A stretch of DNA of 64,000 bases. Source: Chryseobacterium arachidis (lineage in GTDB: Bacteria; Bacteroidota; Bacteroidia; Flavobacteriales; Weeksellaceae). The stretch spans positions 186,001-250,000 of the forward strand of contig NZ_FQUT01000005.1 of assembly GCF_900129245.1 (NCBI RefSeq). The letters run 5' to 3'. The translations under genes were made by a program, and so were the position numbers. The notes beneath the pieces are model-generated. The model did no database searches and was not told the DNA's origin. It saw nothing but the letters and a program-made list of their open reading frames with translations. Shown here piece by piece: positions 15,952 through 24,394 of this stretch. Each line of letters opens with the position of its first letter. Positions within the stretch are counted from its first letter, which is position 1.

Positions 15952-16542
15952 ATGAAAAAGATAAGTACATTATTCAAAAAAGATATACATAATTTAGGAA
16001 GAGTTATTAACGAAATTAATCCTGAAAACAAATGGGTTTTTGACGGAAAAGCTGTTGCTACGCAAAAGTTTGATGGTTCTGCATGTGCAGTAATCAACGG
16101 TAAATTATACAAAAGATACGATGCCAAGAAAGGTAAAACGGTTCCTGAAGGTGCAATTCCGTGCCAGGAAGCGGATCTTATTACCGGTCATCATCCGCAT
16201 TGGGTAGAATGTGACAGTACTAAAAAAGACGATCAATACTTCTGGGAAGGCTTCAATGCTTTGGCTGAATCGGGCAAGGTAGAAGACGGTACTTACGAAC
16301 TTATCGGTGAGAAAGTACAAGGAAATCCCGAAAATATTAAAGGTCATTTATTGGTAAAACACGGGCATAATATTCTTAGTTTGGAAAGTTTGGATTTTGA
16401 ATTTATCAAGAACTTTTTGAGCAATCCCGAGAATAATATGGAAGGTATCGTTTTCCATCATATCGCTGATCATCGTATGTGCAAGATCAGAAAGTCTGAC
16501 TTTGGTGTGCGAAGAAAAGCGTTAAAAGAACTTATTGTTTAA
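15952..16542 (+). CDS. Second RNA ligase, DUF5565-type
   Basis: A 196-residue compact nucleotidyltransferase. Motif I QKFDGSA gives lysine 39, then a conserved RYDAKKGK, YELIGEKVQGNPE, EGIVFHH (motif IV) and CKIRKSDFG (motif V with two lysine/arginine ligands). It lacks an added C-terminal domain. This matches the small ligase family once called DUF5565. Together with the Rnl2-like gene it gives two ligases, probably with different end or strand preferences. Confidence 0.8.
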   Translation: MKKISTLFKKDIHNLGRVINEINPENKWVFDGKAVATQKFDGSACAVINGKLYKRYDAKKGKTVPEGAIPCQEADLITGHHPHWVECDSTKKDDQYFWEGFNALAESGKVEDGTYELIGEKVQGNPENIKGHLLVKHGHNILSLESLDFEFIKNFLSNPENNMEGIVFHHIADHRMCKIRKSDFGVRRKALKELIV

Positions 16543-16636
16543 AATAAAGATTAGGTTTCGGTAATTCATTTTATCGAAACTTTTTTACTTGTTAAATTGA
16601 ATCATAAAAGCTAAAATATTATTATTTAAACGCTCT

Positions 16637-16716
16637 GTTTGTCATTCCGTAGGAATCTAGGCAAAGTTTAGCAGAAATAAAAAAATATGCGCTTAGATTC
16701 CTACGGAATGACAAAC
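16637..16716. repeat. REP-like inverted repeat
   Basis: A 23-bp perfect inverted repeat (arms 16637-16659 and 16694-16716) beginning GTTTGTCATTCCGTAGG. Related elements lie at 18666-18772, 20854-20930, 24041-24122 and, as halves, 32146-32180 and about 53044-53070. All are intergenic. They may end or stabilise transcripts. Confidence 0.8.
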
Positions 16717-16753
16717 TAAGTGTGATAAGATTTTATGATAATAAAAAAAAGAA

Positions 16754-17698
16754 ATGTTACAAGCAGAAATAAAAAGTCTTTTAAAAGAAGACATCAGCAT
16801 ATTAATAAAAGTACCCAATTCAGCAAAGCATTATTTGTGTGATTGCGGTGAAGCGAGTTTACTCACGGTGAAAGAAATTCAATCTGTGTCTGCGATGTTC
16901 ATCAGTCATACTCACATTGATCATTTTTCAAATTTTGATGGAATTTTCAGACATCAGATCGGAAGCGGTGAAAAAATCGTGATTTGCGGACCGAAAAATA
17001 TTCACCAACAAATTGAAGCCAGATTAAAATCTTACACTTGGAATTTAATTGATGAAAATGCGATTGAATATGAGATTAGAGAAATTGTTTCAAAAGAAGA
17101 AATTAATGTTTATCAACTTCATCCCCCACACTGGAAACTTGAATTGATAAAAACTCAGAATTTCCTTTTTGAAGATGAATATGTAGATGTTGACTTCGCA
17201 ATTCTCAATCACAAAACAGATTCCATTGCTTATTTATTTAGGGAAAAAGATTCAGTGTCTTTCAATGAAAGCGGTTCCGAATTCAAAAAAGGAAAATGGA
17301 TAAGCGAATTGAAGAAAGCTTATGAAAATAACGATTCCGACAAAGAAATTCAGATTGAAGAAACGGTTTACAAAGCTTCAGATTTATTTTATTTACTGAC
17401 AAAAAATGCAGGCTATAAACTAGGTGTTATTATGGATCATGCTGTTTGTAAAGACAATTATGAAAAAATTAAAACGGTTTTCAAAGAAGCGGATATGGTT
17501 TACATCGAAACATTTTATAAAGATGAAGATCAGGAATTTGCAAAGCTGAATTATCACAGTTTTGCGTCTGCATCCGGAAAAATCATGAATGAATGTGAGG
17601 TGAAAGAAGCAATCCCAATTCATTTTTCAAGAAGATATGTCGAAAGCGATAAACTGGAAATTGAAGCGACTTTTTATAAAGCGTTTCGAGGAAATTAA
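16754..17698 (+). CDS. MBL-fold metallohydrolase
   Basis: A 314-residue protein. The metal-binding HTHIDH motif is at residues 52-57, with a later MDHAVCKD and the C-terminal PIHFSRRY. The fold is that of the RNase Z / beta-lactamase superfamily, but the sequence is not a typical RNase Z. Placement after two RNA ligases suggests processing of RNA ends or cyclic phosphates. A small-molecule phosphodiester substrate is equally possible. Confidence 0.8.
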   Translation: MLQAEIKSLLKEDISILIKVPNSAKHYLCDCGEASLLTVKEIQSVSAMFISHTHIDHFSNFDGIFRHQIGSGEKIVICGPKNIHQQIEARLKSYTWNLIDENAIEYEIREIVSKEEINVYQLHPPHWKLELIKTQNFLFEDEYVDVDFAILNHKTDSIAYLFREKDSVSFNESGSEFKKGKWISELKKAYENNDSDKEIQIEETVYKASDLFYLLTKNAGYKLGVIMDHAVCKDNYEKIKTVFKEADMVYIETFYKDEDQEFAKLNYHSFASASGKIMNECEVKEAIPIHFSRRYVESDKLEIEATFYKAFRGN

Positions 17699-17742
17699 TT
17701 AAAAATATTTATTAAACTAAAATTAAAAAACTAAAAATAATC

Positions 17743-18612
17743 ATGCAATTTAAAATACCTTTTCATTTTGATATGGAAACGGCTGATCCTGATGATTCTA
17801 TGACGCTGGCTATTTTGGCAACGCATCCGAAGGTTCATCTGGCAAGCGTTTCGATACATCCGGGAGGAAAAGATCAGATAGGTTTTGTAAGACGTGTCTT
17901 GCAAATTCTGGACAGGGAAGATGTCCGCATTGGAGCCGGAACTCCAAAATCTTCAGCAAGCCGTGTTTCGGGTTTTTACCGAAGCTGGGTTGGAAAATTT
18001 GAGGACTCGGAAGCAGATGATACCGCAGCAAATATTATGACTGAAACACTTCGTCAATTTCCCGATTGTACTCTATTGACAGGAGCAGCACTTACAAACC
18101 CTCATGCTTTGTGGCAAACCGGAGTTTTCTTCGATCGTTGGTTTTGTCAAGGCGGTTTTGCAGGAGATAATATTGTTCCAAAAGAAAATCGATTGGAAAA
18201 ATTTGACGGGAAGCTTACCTGTGCGACATTCAACCTGAATGGAAATCCATTGGCTGCCGAAAAGTTGCTATCAATACCAATGACTGAAAGACGATTGATC
18301 AGTAAAAATGTATGTCATGCTGCGGTTTTTACGAAAAAAGATACAGAAATGTTGATTCCGTTTCAAAATGACAATAAAGGATTGAAGTTGTTTCTTAAAG
18401 CAGTGGAGCTCAAAGAAAAGGCACTTCACGACACTGTGGCAGCTTTATTGGCGATAGATCCTTCAAAGGCAGTTTGGGCGGAAGTTATTCCTTACAGACA
18501 ACGTGGTGAGTGGGGTTCTAAGGAAGTACAGGAGAATTCCGGACAGAATTCATCACTGATTACAACTCACATTCCGGATTTAAAAGATTTGTGGATGGTG
18601 ATTACACCTTAA
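17743..18612 (+). CDS. Nucleoside hydrolase (IUNH family)
   Basis: A 289-residue protein. An N-terminal DMETADPDDSMTL resembles the calcium-binding aspartate cluster of inosine-uridine preferring nucleoside hydrolases. A TGAALTNPHAL segment and a late H/N-rich loop also fit the family, which cleaves the N-glycosidic bond of ribonucleosides. In this cluster it could recycle damaged or modified nucleosides; that role is inference. Confidence 0.75.
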   Translation: MQFKIPFHFDMETADPDDSMTLAILATHPKVHLASVSIHPGGKDQIGFVRRVLQILDREDVRIGAGTPKSSASRVSGFYRSWVGKFEDSEADDTAANIMTETLRQFPDCTLLTGAALTNPHALWQTGVFFDRWFCQGGFAGDNIVPKENRLEKFDGKLTCATFNLNGNPLAAEKLLSIPMTERRLISKNVCHAAVFTKKDTEMLIPFQNDNKGLKLFLKAVELKEKALHDTVAALLAIDPSKAVWAEVIPYRQRGEWGSKEVQENSGQNSSLITTHIPDLKDLWMVITP

Positions 18613-18665
18613 CGAATTAATATTTATTAAACTAAAACTGCAAAAAAGTTATTAATTATGCGTGT

Positions 18666-18772
18666 AGTTGTCATTCAGAACGTAACGAAGTGGAGTGAAG
18701 AATCTCCAAAAAGTTATATTCAGATTCTTTGAACTTCGTTCGCATCCCTTCAGGCTGTGTCAGAATGACAAC
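18666..18772. repeat. REP-like repeat, copy 2
   Basis: It begins TTGTCATTCAGAACG and ends AGAATGACAACA, with partly complementary ends and an AT-rich centre. It shares the TGTCATTC..GAATGACA frame with the element at 16637. A short ORF running through it is judged spurious. Confidence 0.7.
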
Positions 18773-18818
18773 ATCATGAAAAATCAGAACTTTTTACAGT
18801 TAAAAAAACAATTAAAAA

Positions 18819-19382
18819 ATGAAACCAAATATATTTTTCACAGCAGACCACCATTTTGGTCACGAAAATATTATAAAATTTTCCGAAAGACCTTTTGAGT
18901 CTTTGGAACACATGAATGAAGAGCTCATCAAAAGATGGAATGAAAGGATCGGCAAGGATGATATTGTCTACCATTTAGGCGATGTAAGTTTAGGAAAACC
19001 GGATGTCACAAAAGATATTTTGGATAAATTGAATGGTAAAATTCATTTAATAAAAGGTAATCACGAATATTCTGCACTCAGAGTTCCAGACAGATTTGAA
19101 TGGATTAAAGATTATCATGAACTGTATATAGAAGATGAAGAGGCGGCTGCTCGTAAACAGAAAATTATTCTTTTTCATTATGCCATGAGAACCTGGAACG
19201 GTTCGCATCGAGGAGTTTGGCAACTTTACGGTCATTCACACGGAACATTACCCGATGATGAAATGGCTCTGAGCTTCGATGTCGGCGTAGATTGTCATAA
19301 TTTTTACCCGGTTTCTTACGAAGAAGTCAAGGAAATCATGAAAAAGAAAAAATGGACGCCACCGTTTGCGCCAAGAAATTAA
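18819..19382 (+). CDS. Calcineurin-like metallophosphoesterase
   Basis: A 187-residue protein. FFTADHHFGHENII gives the D-x-H motif, HLGDVSLG the GDxxx motif, IKGNHE the GNHE motif, and YGHSHG the final GHxH. This is the small metallophosphoesterase family that acts on phosphomonoesters or diesters, including RNA 2',3'-cyclic ends in some members. It is followed by a terminator at 19388. Confidence 0.85.
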   Translation: MKPNIFFTADHHFGHENIIKFSERPFESLEHMNEELIKRWNERIGKDDIVYHLGDVSLGKPDVTKDILDKLNGKIHLIKGNHEYSALRVPDRFEWIKDYHELYIEDEEAAARKQKIILFHYAMRTWNGSHRGVWQLYGHSHGTLPDDEMALSFDVGVDCHNFYPVSYEEVKEIMKKKKWTPPFAPRN

Positions 19383-19387
19383 AAATT

Positions 19388-19408
19388 GCTCCCTTCGGGG
19401 AGTTTTTT
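19388..19408 (+). terminator. Terminator after the phosphoesterase
   Basis: CTCCC-TTCG-GGGAG stem with a stable TTCG loop and T run. It separates the upstream repair genes from the next, operator-driven unit. Confidence 0.85.
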
Positions 19409-19425
19409 GAAATTATTTTTTAACT

Positions 19426-19461
19426 GCGTAAATAGAATGCGCACTGACTATTGTAACTTTG
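19426..19461 (+). promoter_or_regulatory. Island operator 1 and -7 box
   Basis: The 17-bp imperfect inverted repeat GCGTAA-ATAGA-ATGCGC (19426-19442) is followed 12 bases later by a TAACTTTG -7 box (19454-19461). The same operator and spacing recur at 20960, 24300 and 27000. It overlaps the -33 region, so it can control polymerase access. Confidence 0.75.
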
Positions 19462-19574
19462 CACAACTTTATCAGTTAAAATAATTCTTCTTTTGGGTAT
19501 TTCTTCCCGCTTCTTCTCCCACATTAGAAAACAAATGCAGATGAATGAAAAATGAATAGAATAAAAATGTAAAA

Positions 19575-20120
19575 ATGAAAACAACAAACGAAATCGTAAT
19601 TATCGATTTGGAAGCCACATGTTGGGAAAATGATAAAATTCCCAGAGGACAAAAAACCGATATTATAGAAATAGGAATTTGCGAATTGAACAGAACAACA
19701 CAAGCAATTTCCAAGAAACAAAGCATTTATGTAATTCCCGAAAGGTCTAAAATTAATAAATTTTGTACAAATCTCACGGGAATTACCCCGCAATTAATTG
19801 AAGAAAAAGGAATTTATTTTGAAGAAGCCTGTGAAAAAATAAGAGATGAATATCATTCAGCTCAGCTTACTTGGGCAGGTTTTGGAAACTTTGATAAAGA
19901 GCAAATCGTAGAACAATGCGATTATCTCGGAATTGAAAATCCTTTTTCCGAAAATTATATCAATGTGATGTATCAATTCAAAAATTACATCGGGCATTAT
20001 AAAATGATGGGCTTAAAAAGAGCCCTGAATTATATGAACATGGATTTTGAAGGCAGTCATCATAGCGGAGCAGACGATGCTTACAACGCCGCCAAAATTT
20101 TGAGGGAAATTTTGAGGTAA
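19575..20120 (+). CDS. DEDDh 3'-5' exonuclease, paralogue 2
   Basis: A 181-residue protein with IIDLEATCWE, GFGNFDKEQIVE and HHSGADDAYNAAKIL, giving all catalytic DEDDh residues. It is the first gene behind operator 1, so it is probably induced with Ro and the Y-like RNAs. Sequence similarity to the copies at 13313 and 20232 along the whole length shows gene duplication within the island. Confidence 0.85.
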   Translation: MKTTNEIVIIDLEATCWENDKIPRGQKTDIIEIGICELNRTTQAISKKQSIYVIPERSKINKFCTNLTGITPQLIEEKGIYFEEACEKIRDEYHSAQLTWAGFGNFDKEQIVEQCDYLGIENPFSENYINVMYQFKNYIGHYKMMGLKRALNYMNMDFEGSHHSGADDAYNAAKILREILR

Positions 20121-20231
20121 TAATTTGGTCAGGAAGATAGATGATGGAAGCGGGAAGTTTTTGCAGTGCGAAATTTACTTCCAGCCTCCAGCTTCAAACT
20201 TCCAGCTTCAAATATTAAATTTTTTAAACAA

Positions 20232-20780
20232 ATGAAAACAACAGATAAAATATTAATTATAGACCTCGAAGCTACGTGTTGGAATGACCGACCGCCGAGA
20301 GGTCAGGAAAGTGAAATCATAGAAATCGGGGTTTGCATTATGGATGCAAAAACCGGTAAGATTTCACAAAATGAGGGGATTTTAGTAAAACCTCAATTTT
20401 CAAAAGTGAGTCCGTTTTGTACGGAACTGACTTCCATCACACAACAAATGCTTGATGATGAAGGCGTTTTGTTAGAAGACGCATTAGATATTCTAAGAGT
20501 AGAATACGATTCTGAAGATCTGACCTGGGCAAGCTATGGAAACTACGATTTGAATATGCTTCAAAATCAGGCAAGAAGATTCAATATCGATTATCCTTTA
20601 AGTGACGATCATATTAACGTGAAAACTTTGTTCGGAGAATTGCATCCGACAGTTCGTAAAAGTGTCGGGATGGCAAGAGCTTTAGGAGAACTGAATCTCA
20701 AACTTGAAGGTACGCATCACAGAGGTGTGGATGATGCTAAGAATATTGCTAAAATTTTGCATTGGTGCTTGCAACGATAA
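20232..20780 (+). CDS. DEDDh 3'-5' exonuclease, paralogue 3
   Basis: A 182-residue protein. The start at 20232 (MKTTDKILIIDLEATCW) aligns with paralogue 2; the longer frame from 20166 runs into intergenic filler and is rejected. Catalytic residues IDLEATCW, SYGNYDLNMLQ and HHRGVDDAKNIAKIL are present. It carries a terminator directly downstream and probably shares a transcript with paralogue 2. Confidence 0.85.
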   Translation: MKTTDKILIIDLEATCWNDRPPRGQESEIIEIGVCIMDAKTGKISQNEGILVKPQFSKVSPFCTELTSITQQMLDDEGVLLEDALDILRVEYDSEDLTWASYGNYDLNMLQNQARRFNIDYPLSDDHINVKTLFGELHPTVRKSVGMARALGELNLKLEGTHHRGVDDAKNIAKILHWCLQR

Positions 20781-20813
20781 TGTAATAATTTAGTAATTTA
20801 AAAATGTAATAAT

Positions 20814-20842
20814 GACTTCCTTTTGAAGAGGAAGTTTTTTTA
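20814..20842 (+). terminator. Terminator after exonuclease 3
   Basis: ACTTCC / GGAAGT stem around TTTTGAAGA-type loop, followed by seven T. Confidence 0.75.
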
Positions 20843-20853
20843 TTTTCCAATCC

Positions 20854-20930
20854 TGTCATTGCGAGGAGAGAAGCGACGAAGCAATCTATTATTTACACTG
20901 AGATTGCTTCACTTTCAGTTCGCAATGACA
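20854..20930. repeat. REP-like repeat, copy 3
   Basis: TGTCATTGCGAGGAG..GAAGCAATC on the left mirrors GATTGCTTC..CGCAATGACA on the right. A half copy lies at 32146-32180 after the SulP gene. Confidence 0.75.
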
Positions 20931-20959
20931 AAAGAAAATTAATAAAAATAAAAAAAACA

Positions 20960-20994
20960 GCGCAAAATCATTGCGCAATTCTGTTTTTACTTTG
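20960..20994 (+). promoter_or_regulatory. Island operator 2 and -7 box
   Basis: Perfect inverted repeat GCGCAA-AATCA-TTGCGC (20960-20976), then TTACTTTG (20987-20994) 11 bases on. It drives the structured RNA that starts at about 21001, with no protein gene before a terminator. Confidence 0.8.
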
Positions 20995-21026
20995 CATCAT
21001 CAAAATAAAACAACACTAAAATTTTG

Positions 21027-21350
21027 AAAAACAGATTTTAGTCAAAATATCAGGCAGGTCTTGTTGGGTGTTTCTGTATAGCACTATTGCAGAAGAATTT
21101 GTTGAGAAACATGATTTCGTTCTGTTCAGCTTAACCTGAAGGTTTCGAGGTTTTCCAAAAATCTCGTCCGACTCTATTGGTTGAAGGTTCGAATCCTTCT
21201 ATCTGTTGAAAAGGGATATAGTTCAAATGGTAGAACAGTAGATTTATGCGTGGGTTCGAATCCCACTCTCGTTATGCACGGGATAGCTCAGTTTGGTCAG
21301 AGCACTACACTTCTAATGTAGGTTGAAAATAGACTCAAAATCTATTTTTT
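21027..21350 (+). ncRNA. 320-nt Y-like RNA with two tandem permuted tRNA mimics
   Basis: The ends pair: AGATTTT (21033-21039) with AAAATCT (21337-21343), flanked by GTC / GAC inside and AAAA / TTTT outside. The 3' strand plus T run is also a terminator. Module 1 is T arm 21183-21199, acceptor TATCT / GGATA closed by a short loop, D arm 21219-21236. Module 2 is T arm 21250-21266, acceptor TCTCGT / ACGGGA closed by TATGC, D arm 21284-21303, then an Arg-type anticodon hairpin. As ordinary tRNAs these would be broken; read in permuted order the stems fit. 21044-21180 folds in ways I cannot assign. Confidence 0.65.
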
Positions 21351-21780
21351 TATTAGAGTTTTGAATATTCTCATTAAAAATGTTCATGGAAAAGTCTGGG
21401 ATTTTTTTCAGTTGTTGAATCAACATTTTGAAAAAGCCTGTAAGAAAAGATATTTTCTGAGATGAAATGGAGACGAAGAATCAATAATTCTTGGATGAAT
21501 TTCTAAAAAGGACGATCGTCTGCGTGAGCGATGGTAACGGATACCCCGCAGTGAAGAGCGAAAGCGATGAACGAGGAGTAGGAGTGAACGTAGCGACCCG
21601 AGCTGTTGGAAAAGCCAATGCAAGGGACACGCCCAAGATCTGAACATTTAGAAATAATTTTGAAAATAAGATTCCGAACTCAATGAATTTTTCTGAAATC
21701 CTTTACTTCCGCCATTTTTTGGAAGAAAGAATCTCGGTTTTTCCTTTTTAATTGAAATTAATAACCATTTAAAATAAAAA
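21351..21780. other. Intergenic stretch without recognised gene
   Basis: It contains a GC-richer block at about 21510-21640 with purine-rich repeated words (GAGCGAAAGCGATGAACGAGG style), seen as spacer in Chryseobacterium genomes, from memory. No ORF here has convincing protein character. Confidence 0.4.
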
Positions 21781-23295
21781 ATGATGATAAAGAATGTACA
21801 AATTAAAGCGTATGAAACAGGTTTGGTTTTCAGAAACGGAAACCTGATTGAGATTTTAAGAGAAGGTAATTTCTGGATGTTTGGAAACAAATCTGTGGAA
21901 ATTTATGATATGAAATCTTTGTTTAAATCGGATACTGATCTTAATCTTTTATTGAAAAATGAAAGCCTGAAATCTCTATTGGAAATCGTTGAAGTAAAAG
22001 ACGGTGAAATCGTTCTGGTGTACGAAAACGGAATTTTCAAAGAAGTTCTGAGTGTTGGTCAATACGCTTTCTGGAAAGGAATTTTGAACAGAGAGTTTCA
22101 AAAAATCGACTTAACGAAAGTTGAGATTCCGCAAGAAATTTCCAAGACAGTTTTGGAAAATATGAAAGTAAAAAGTTTGGTAAGAAAGTTTGTAGTGCCA
22201 TCTCACTATAAAGGTTTGCTATTAATTGACGGAAAATTGAGTCAGGTTTTAGAAAGTGGTATTTACTCTTTCTGGAATAATGAATCTTCTATTGAAATTA
22301 AAATCGTAGATCCAAACTATGAAATAAAATCACAGTTCGGATCCCATGAAAACGCAACTGTTTTGATAAAATCTGAACCGATTAAAGATTTTTTGAAAAT
22401 TATAGAGGTGAAAGACGGGGAAATCATCTTGCTATATGAAAACGGAAGTTTAAAAGATGTATTAAACGTAGGTCAGTATGCATTTTGGGTAGATATTATA
22501 GACCGAGAATTTGAAAGAGTGAATTTGATGAAGGTTGAGATTACAGAAGATATTTCGAAGACGATCTTGGAAAATGTTAGATTGAGAAATTATGTAAGAA
22601 AATTTATTGTTTCCAATCAACATAAAGGATTACTGTTAATTGACGGAAAATTAATAAAAACTCTTGAAGCCGGAACCTACTACTTCTGGAATAACGAAAT
22701 TTCCATCGATGTAAAATCTGTTTATGTAAGAATGCAGCAAATGGAAATTGCAGGGCAGGAATTGTTGACGAAAGATAAAGCGATGCTTCGTATCAATTTC
22801 TATGTACGTTTTCAGGTTGAAAACATCGAAAAAGCATTGATGGAAAATAAAGAATACGATAAGCAATTGTATATTCTGATGCAACTGGCTTTGCGTGAAT
22901 TCGTTGGAGCATTGACGTTGGATGAATTGCTTGTAAAAAAAGATTCTGTAGGAAAAGAAATCCTCGAAAATCTTGGAAATAAAGCTGAAGAATTAGGTTT
23001 GAAAGCTTCCGATGCAGGAATCAGAGACGTGATCTTGACAGGTGAAATGAAGGAAATCATGAATCAGGTTTTGATCGCCGAGAAAAAAGCTCAGGCAAAC
23101 AGCATTATGAGACGTGAAGAAACCGCTTCCACAAGAAGTTTGCTGAACACAGCGAAATTAATGGAAGAAAACGAAGTGCTTTGGAAGCTGAAAGAAATGG
23201 AATACATGGAGAAAATCGCCGATAAAATTGGAGATATCACCGTTTCAGGGAACAGCAACATCGTTTCTCAATTGAAAGAAATCTTCACAAAATAG
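21781..23295 (+). CDS. SPFH/slipin-like protein with an internal duplication
   Basis: A 504-residue protein. The C-terminal half (about 310-500) is an SPFH/band-7 domain with a following coiled coil (QVLIAEKKAQANSIMRREETASTRSLLNTAKLMEENE), typical of slipins. The N-terminal region is doubled: residues about 68-170 and 207-309 repeat each other (VEVKDGEIVLVYENG / IEVKDGEIILLYENG; KGLLLIDGKL in both). No clear transmembrane helix is seen, unlike membrane slipins. SPFH proteins occur in RNA repair operons with Ro and ligases; the role is thought to be scaffolding. Confidence 0.8.
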   Translation: MMIKNVQIKAYETGLVFRNGNLIEILREGNFWMFGNKSVEIYDMKSLFKSDTDLNLLLKNESLKSLLEIVEVKDGEIVLVYENGIFKEVLSVGQYAFWKGILNREFQKIDLTKVEIPQEISKTVLENMKVKSLVRKFVVPSHYKGLLLIDGKLSQVLESGIYSFWNNESSIEIKIVDPNYEIKSQFGSHENATVLIKSEPIKDFLKIIEVKDGEIILLYENGSLKDVLNVGQYAFWVDIIDREFERVNLMKVEITEDISKTILENVRLRNYVRKFIVSNQHKGLLLIDGKLIKTLEAGTYYFWNNEISIDVKSVYVRMQQMEIAGQELLTKDKAMLRINFYVRFQVENIEKALMENKEYDKQLYILMQLALREFVGALTLDELLVKKDSVGKEILENLGNKAEELGLKASDAGIRDVILTGEMKEIMNQVLIAEKKAQANSIMRREETASTRSLLNTAKLMEENEVLWKLKEMEYMEKIADKIGDITVSGNSNIVSQLKEIFTK

Positions 23296-23435
23296 AAACT
23301 AATAACTATCATTATAGAGATGGGTTTTGCAAAAGCAAAGCCTGTCTTGTTTTTAAATTAAAAGAGTCCCGAAGGGACGATTTACCATAGAATCGGATGG
23401 TAATCCGATTAATTAATCAAATGATGTGCAACAGA

Positions 23436-23465
23436 AATCTGATCTAATTTGAGATCAGATTTTAT
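23436..23465. terminator. Convergent terminator
   Basis: A perfect 10-bp stem AATCTGATCT / AGATCAGATT with T-rich flank. It lies between the SPFH gene and the convergent VOC gene, and can serve both. Confidence 0.75.
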
Positions 23466-23907
23466 TTTTCACCAGCCATTTCTCATAAGAAAGCACACCC
23501 AATTCCGGTTTTCCTTCTCCTTCCAAAACTGCGATAAATTCCAGTTGATTTCCATCCGGATCATTAAAATAAATTGCTAAAGCGGGCATCCACCCGAAAA
23601 CCATTGGCTGAAAGCTTCCGTCTTTCAAAAAATTATATGGTTTTAAATTTTTATTGTTCAAAAATTCAACGGAATAATTTAAAATATCTTCTTTATCGGC
23701 TGTAAAAGCGAAATGTCTGGTCTGCAAATTTTCTTTCTGTTCCCACAAACCCAACATTGATTCTTTGTTTTTTCCAATCCATAAAAATGCAATCGGACGG
23801 GTTTCATCTTTGTGAGCAAATTCCAATCCCAATACTTTTGTGTAAAATTCTATTGCGTTTTCCAAGTTGCTTACCTGAACATGAGTTTCATATAATCCTT
23901 TAATCAT
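23455..23907 (-). CDS. VOC (glyoxalase/dioxygenase-fold) protein
   Basis: A 150-residue protein. ETHVQVSNLENAIEFYTKVLGLEFAH opens the first beta-alpha-beta module with the metal-ligand His, and IYFNDPDGNQLEFIAVL is the typical C-terminal module with its Glu. Enzyme class (lyase, dioxygenase or resistance protein) cannot be read from sequence. It is the only minus-strand gene within the RNA island, so it is probably not part of the system. Confidence 0.85.
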   Translation of the reverse strand: MIKGLYETHVQVSNLENAIEFYTKVLGLEFAHKDETRPIAFLWIGKNKESMLGLWEQKENLQTRHFAFTADKEDILNYSVEFLNNKNLKPYNFLKDGSFQPMVFGWMPALAIYFNDPDGNQLEFIAVLEGEGKPELGVLSYEKWLVKNKI

Positions 23908-24040
23908 AGTTTAAAATTTTAATGAGACAAAGCTAAACAACGGATTTTTAAAAACTCCTAATGAGTAATTTCCTTATTTAAAATGAATAATAGACAAATT
24001 GTATTTGGGTACTGGTTGATGGTTGTTGGTTTAGCGGTAT

Positions 24041-24122
24041 GTTTGTCATTCAGAGCGGAACGGAGTGGAGCGTGGAATCTCTGCCATTAAAAAATAATTT
24101 AGATTTCTACGGAATGACAAAC
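24041..24122. repeat. REP-like repeat, copy 4
   Basis: GTTTGTCATTCAGAGCGG at the left and CTACGGAATGACAAAC at the right, as at 16637. The rest of 23908-24299 is AT-rich with a degraded CCTTTGCG-type repeat; no gene seen. Confidence 0.7.
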
Positions 24123-24299
24123 TTTGTGAATATTTTTTTTACATTCTTCATCACCATGTTTTTCTTAAAGATAACATAACAAAAATTTTTATCGCAGATA
24201 AAAATCCTTGCGCCTTAAAAACAGCATCAAAAAAAGAAAAACTTAGCGCCTTTGCGATTTTCCAACAAAAAAATAAAACTTTTTCACAAAATTTTCACT

Positions 24300-24334
24300 A
24301 CGCAAAAACATTGCGTAAAATCCTCCTTACTTTG
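24300..24334 (+). promoter_or_regulatory. Island operator 3 and -7 box (Ro promoter)
   Basis: Perfect inverted repeat ACGCAA-AAACA-TTGCGT (24300-24316) and TTACTTTG (24327-24334), 11 bases apart exactly as at operator 2. Transcription would start about 50 bases before the Ro ATG. Confidence 0.8.
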
Positions 24335-24394
24335 CATCAGAAATCAGAGAGGAAGTGATAATCCTCCAAAATGTTTAACTAAAAAACAGTAACC

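Noticed and set aside
18695..18898. A 67-codon plus-strand ORF
   Set aside because: It runs through a REP-like repeat and into the phosphoesterase gene in another frame.
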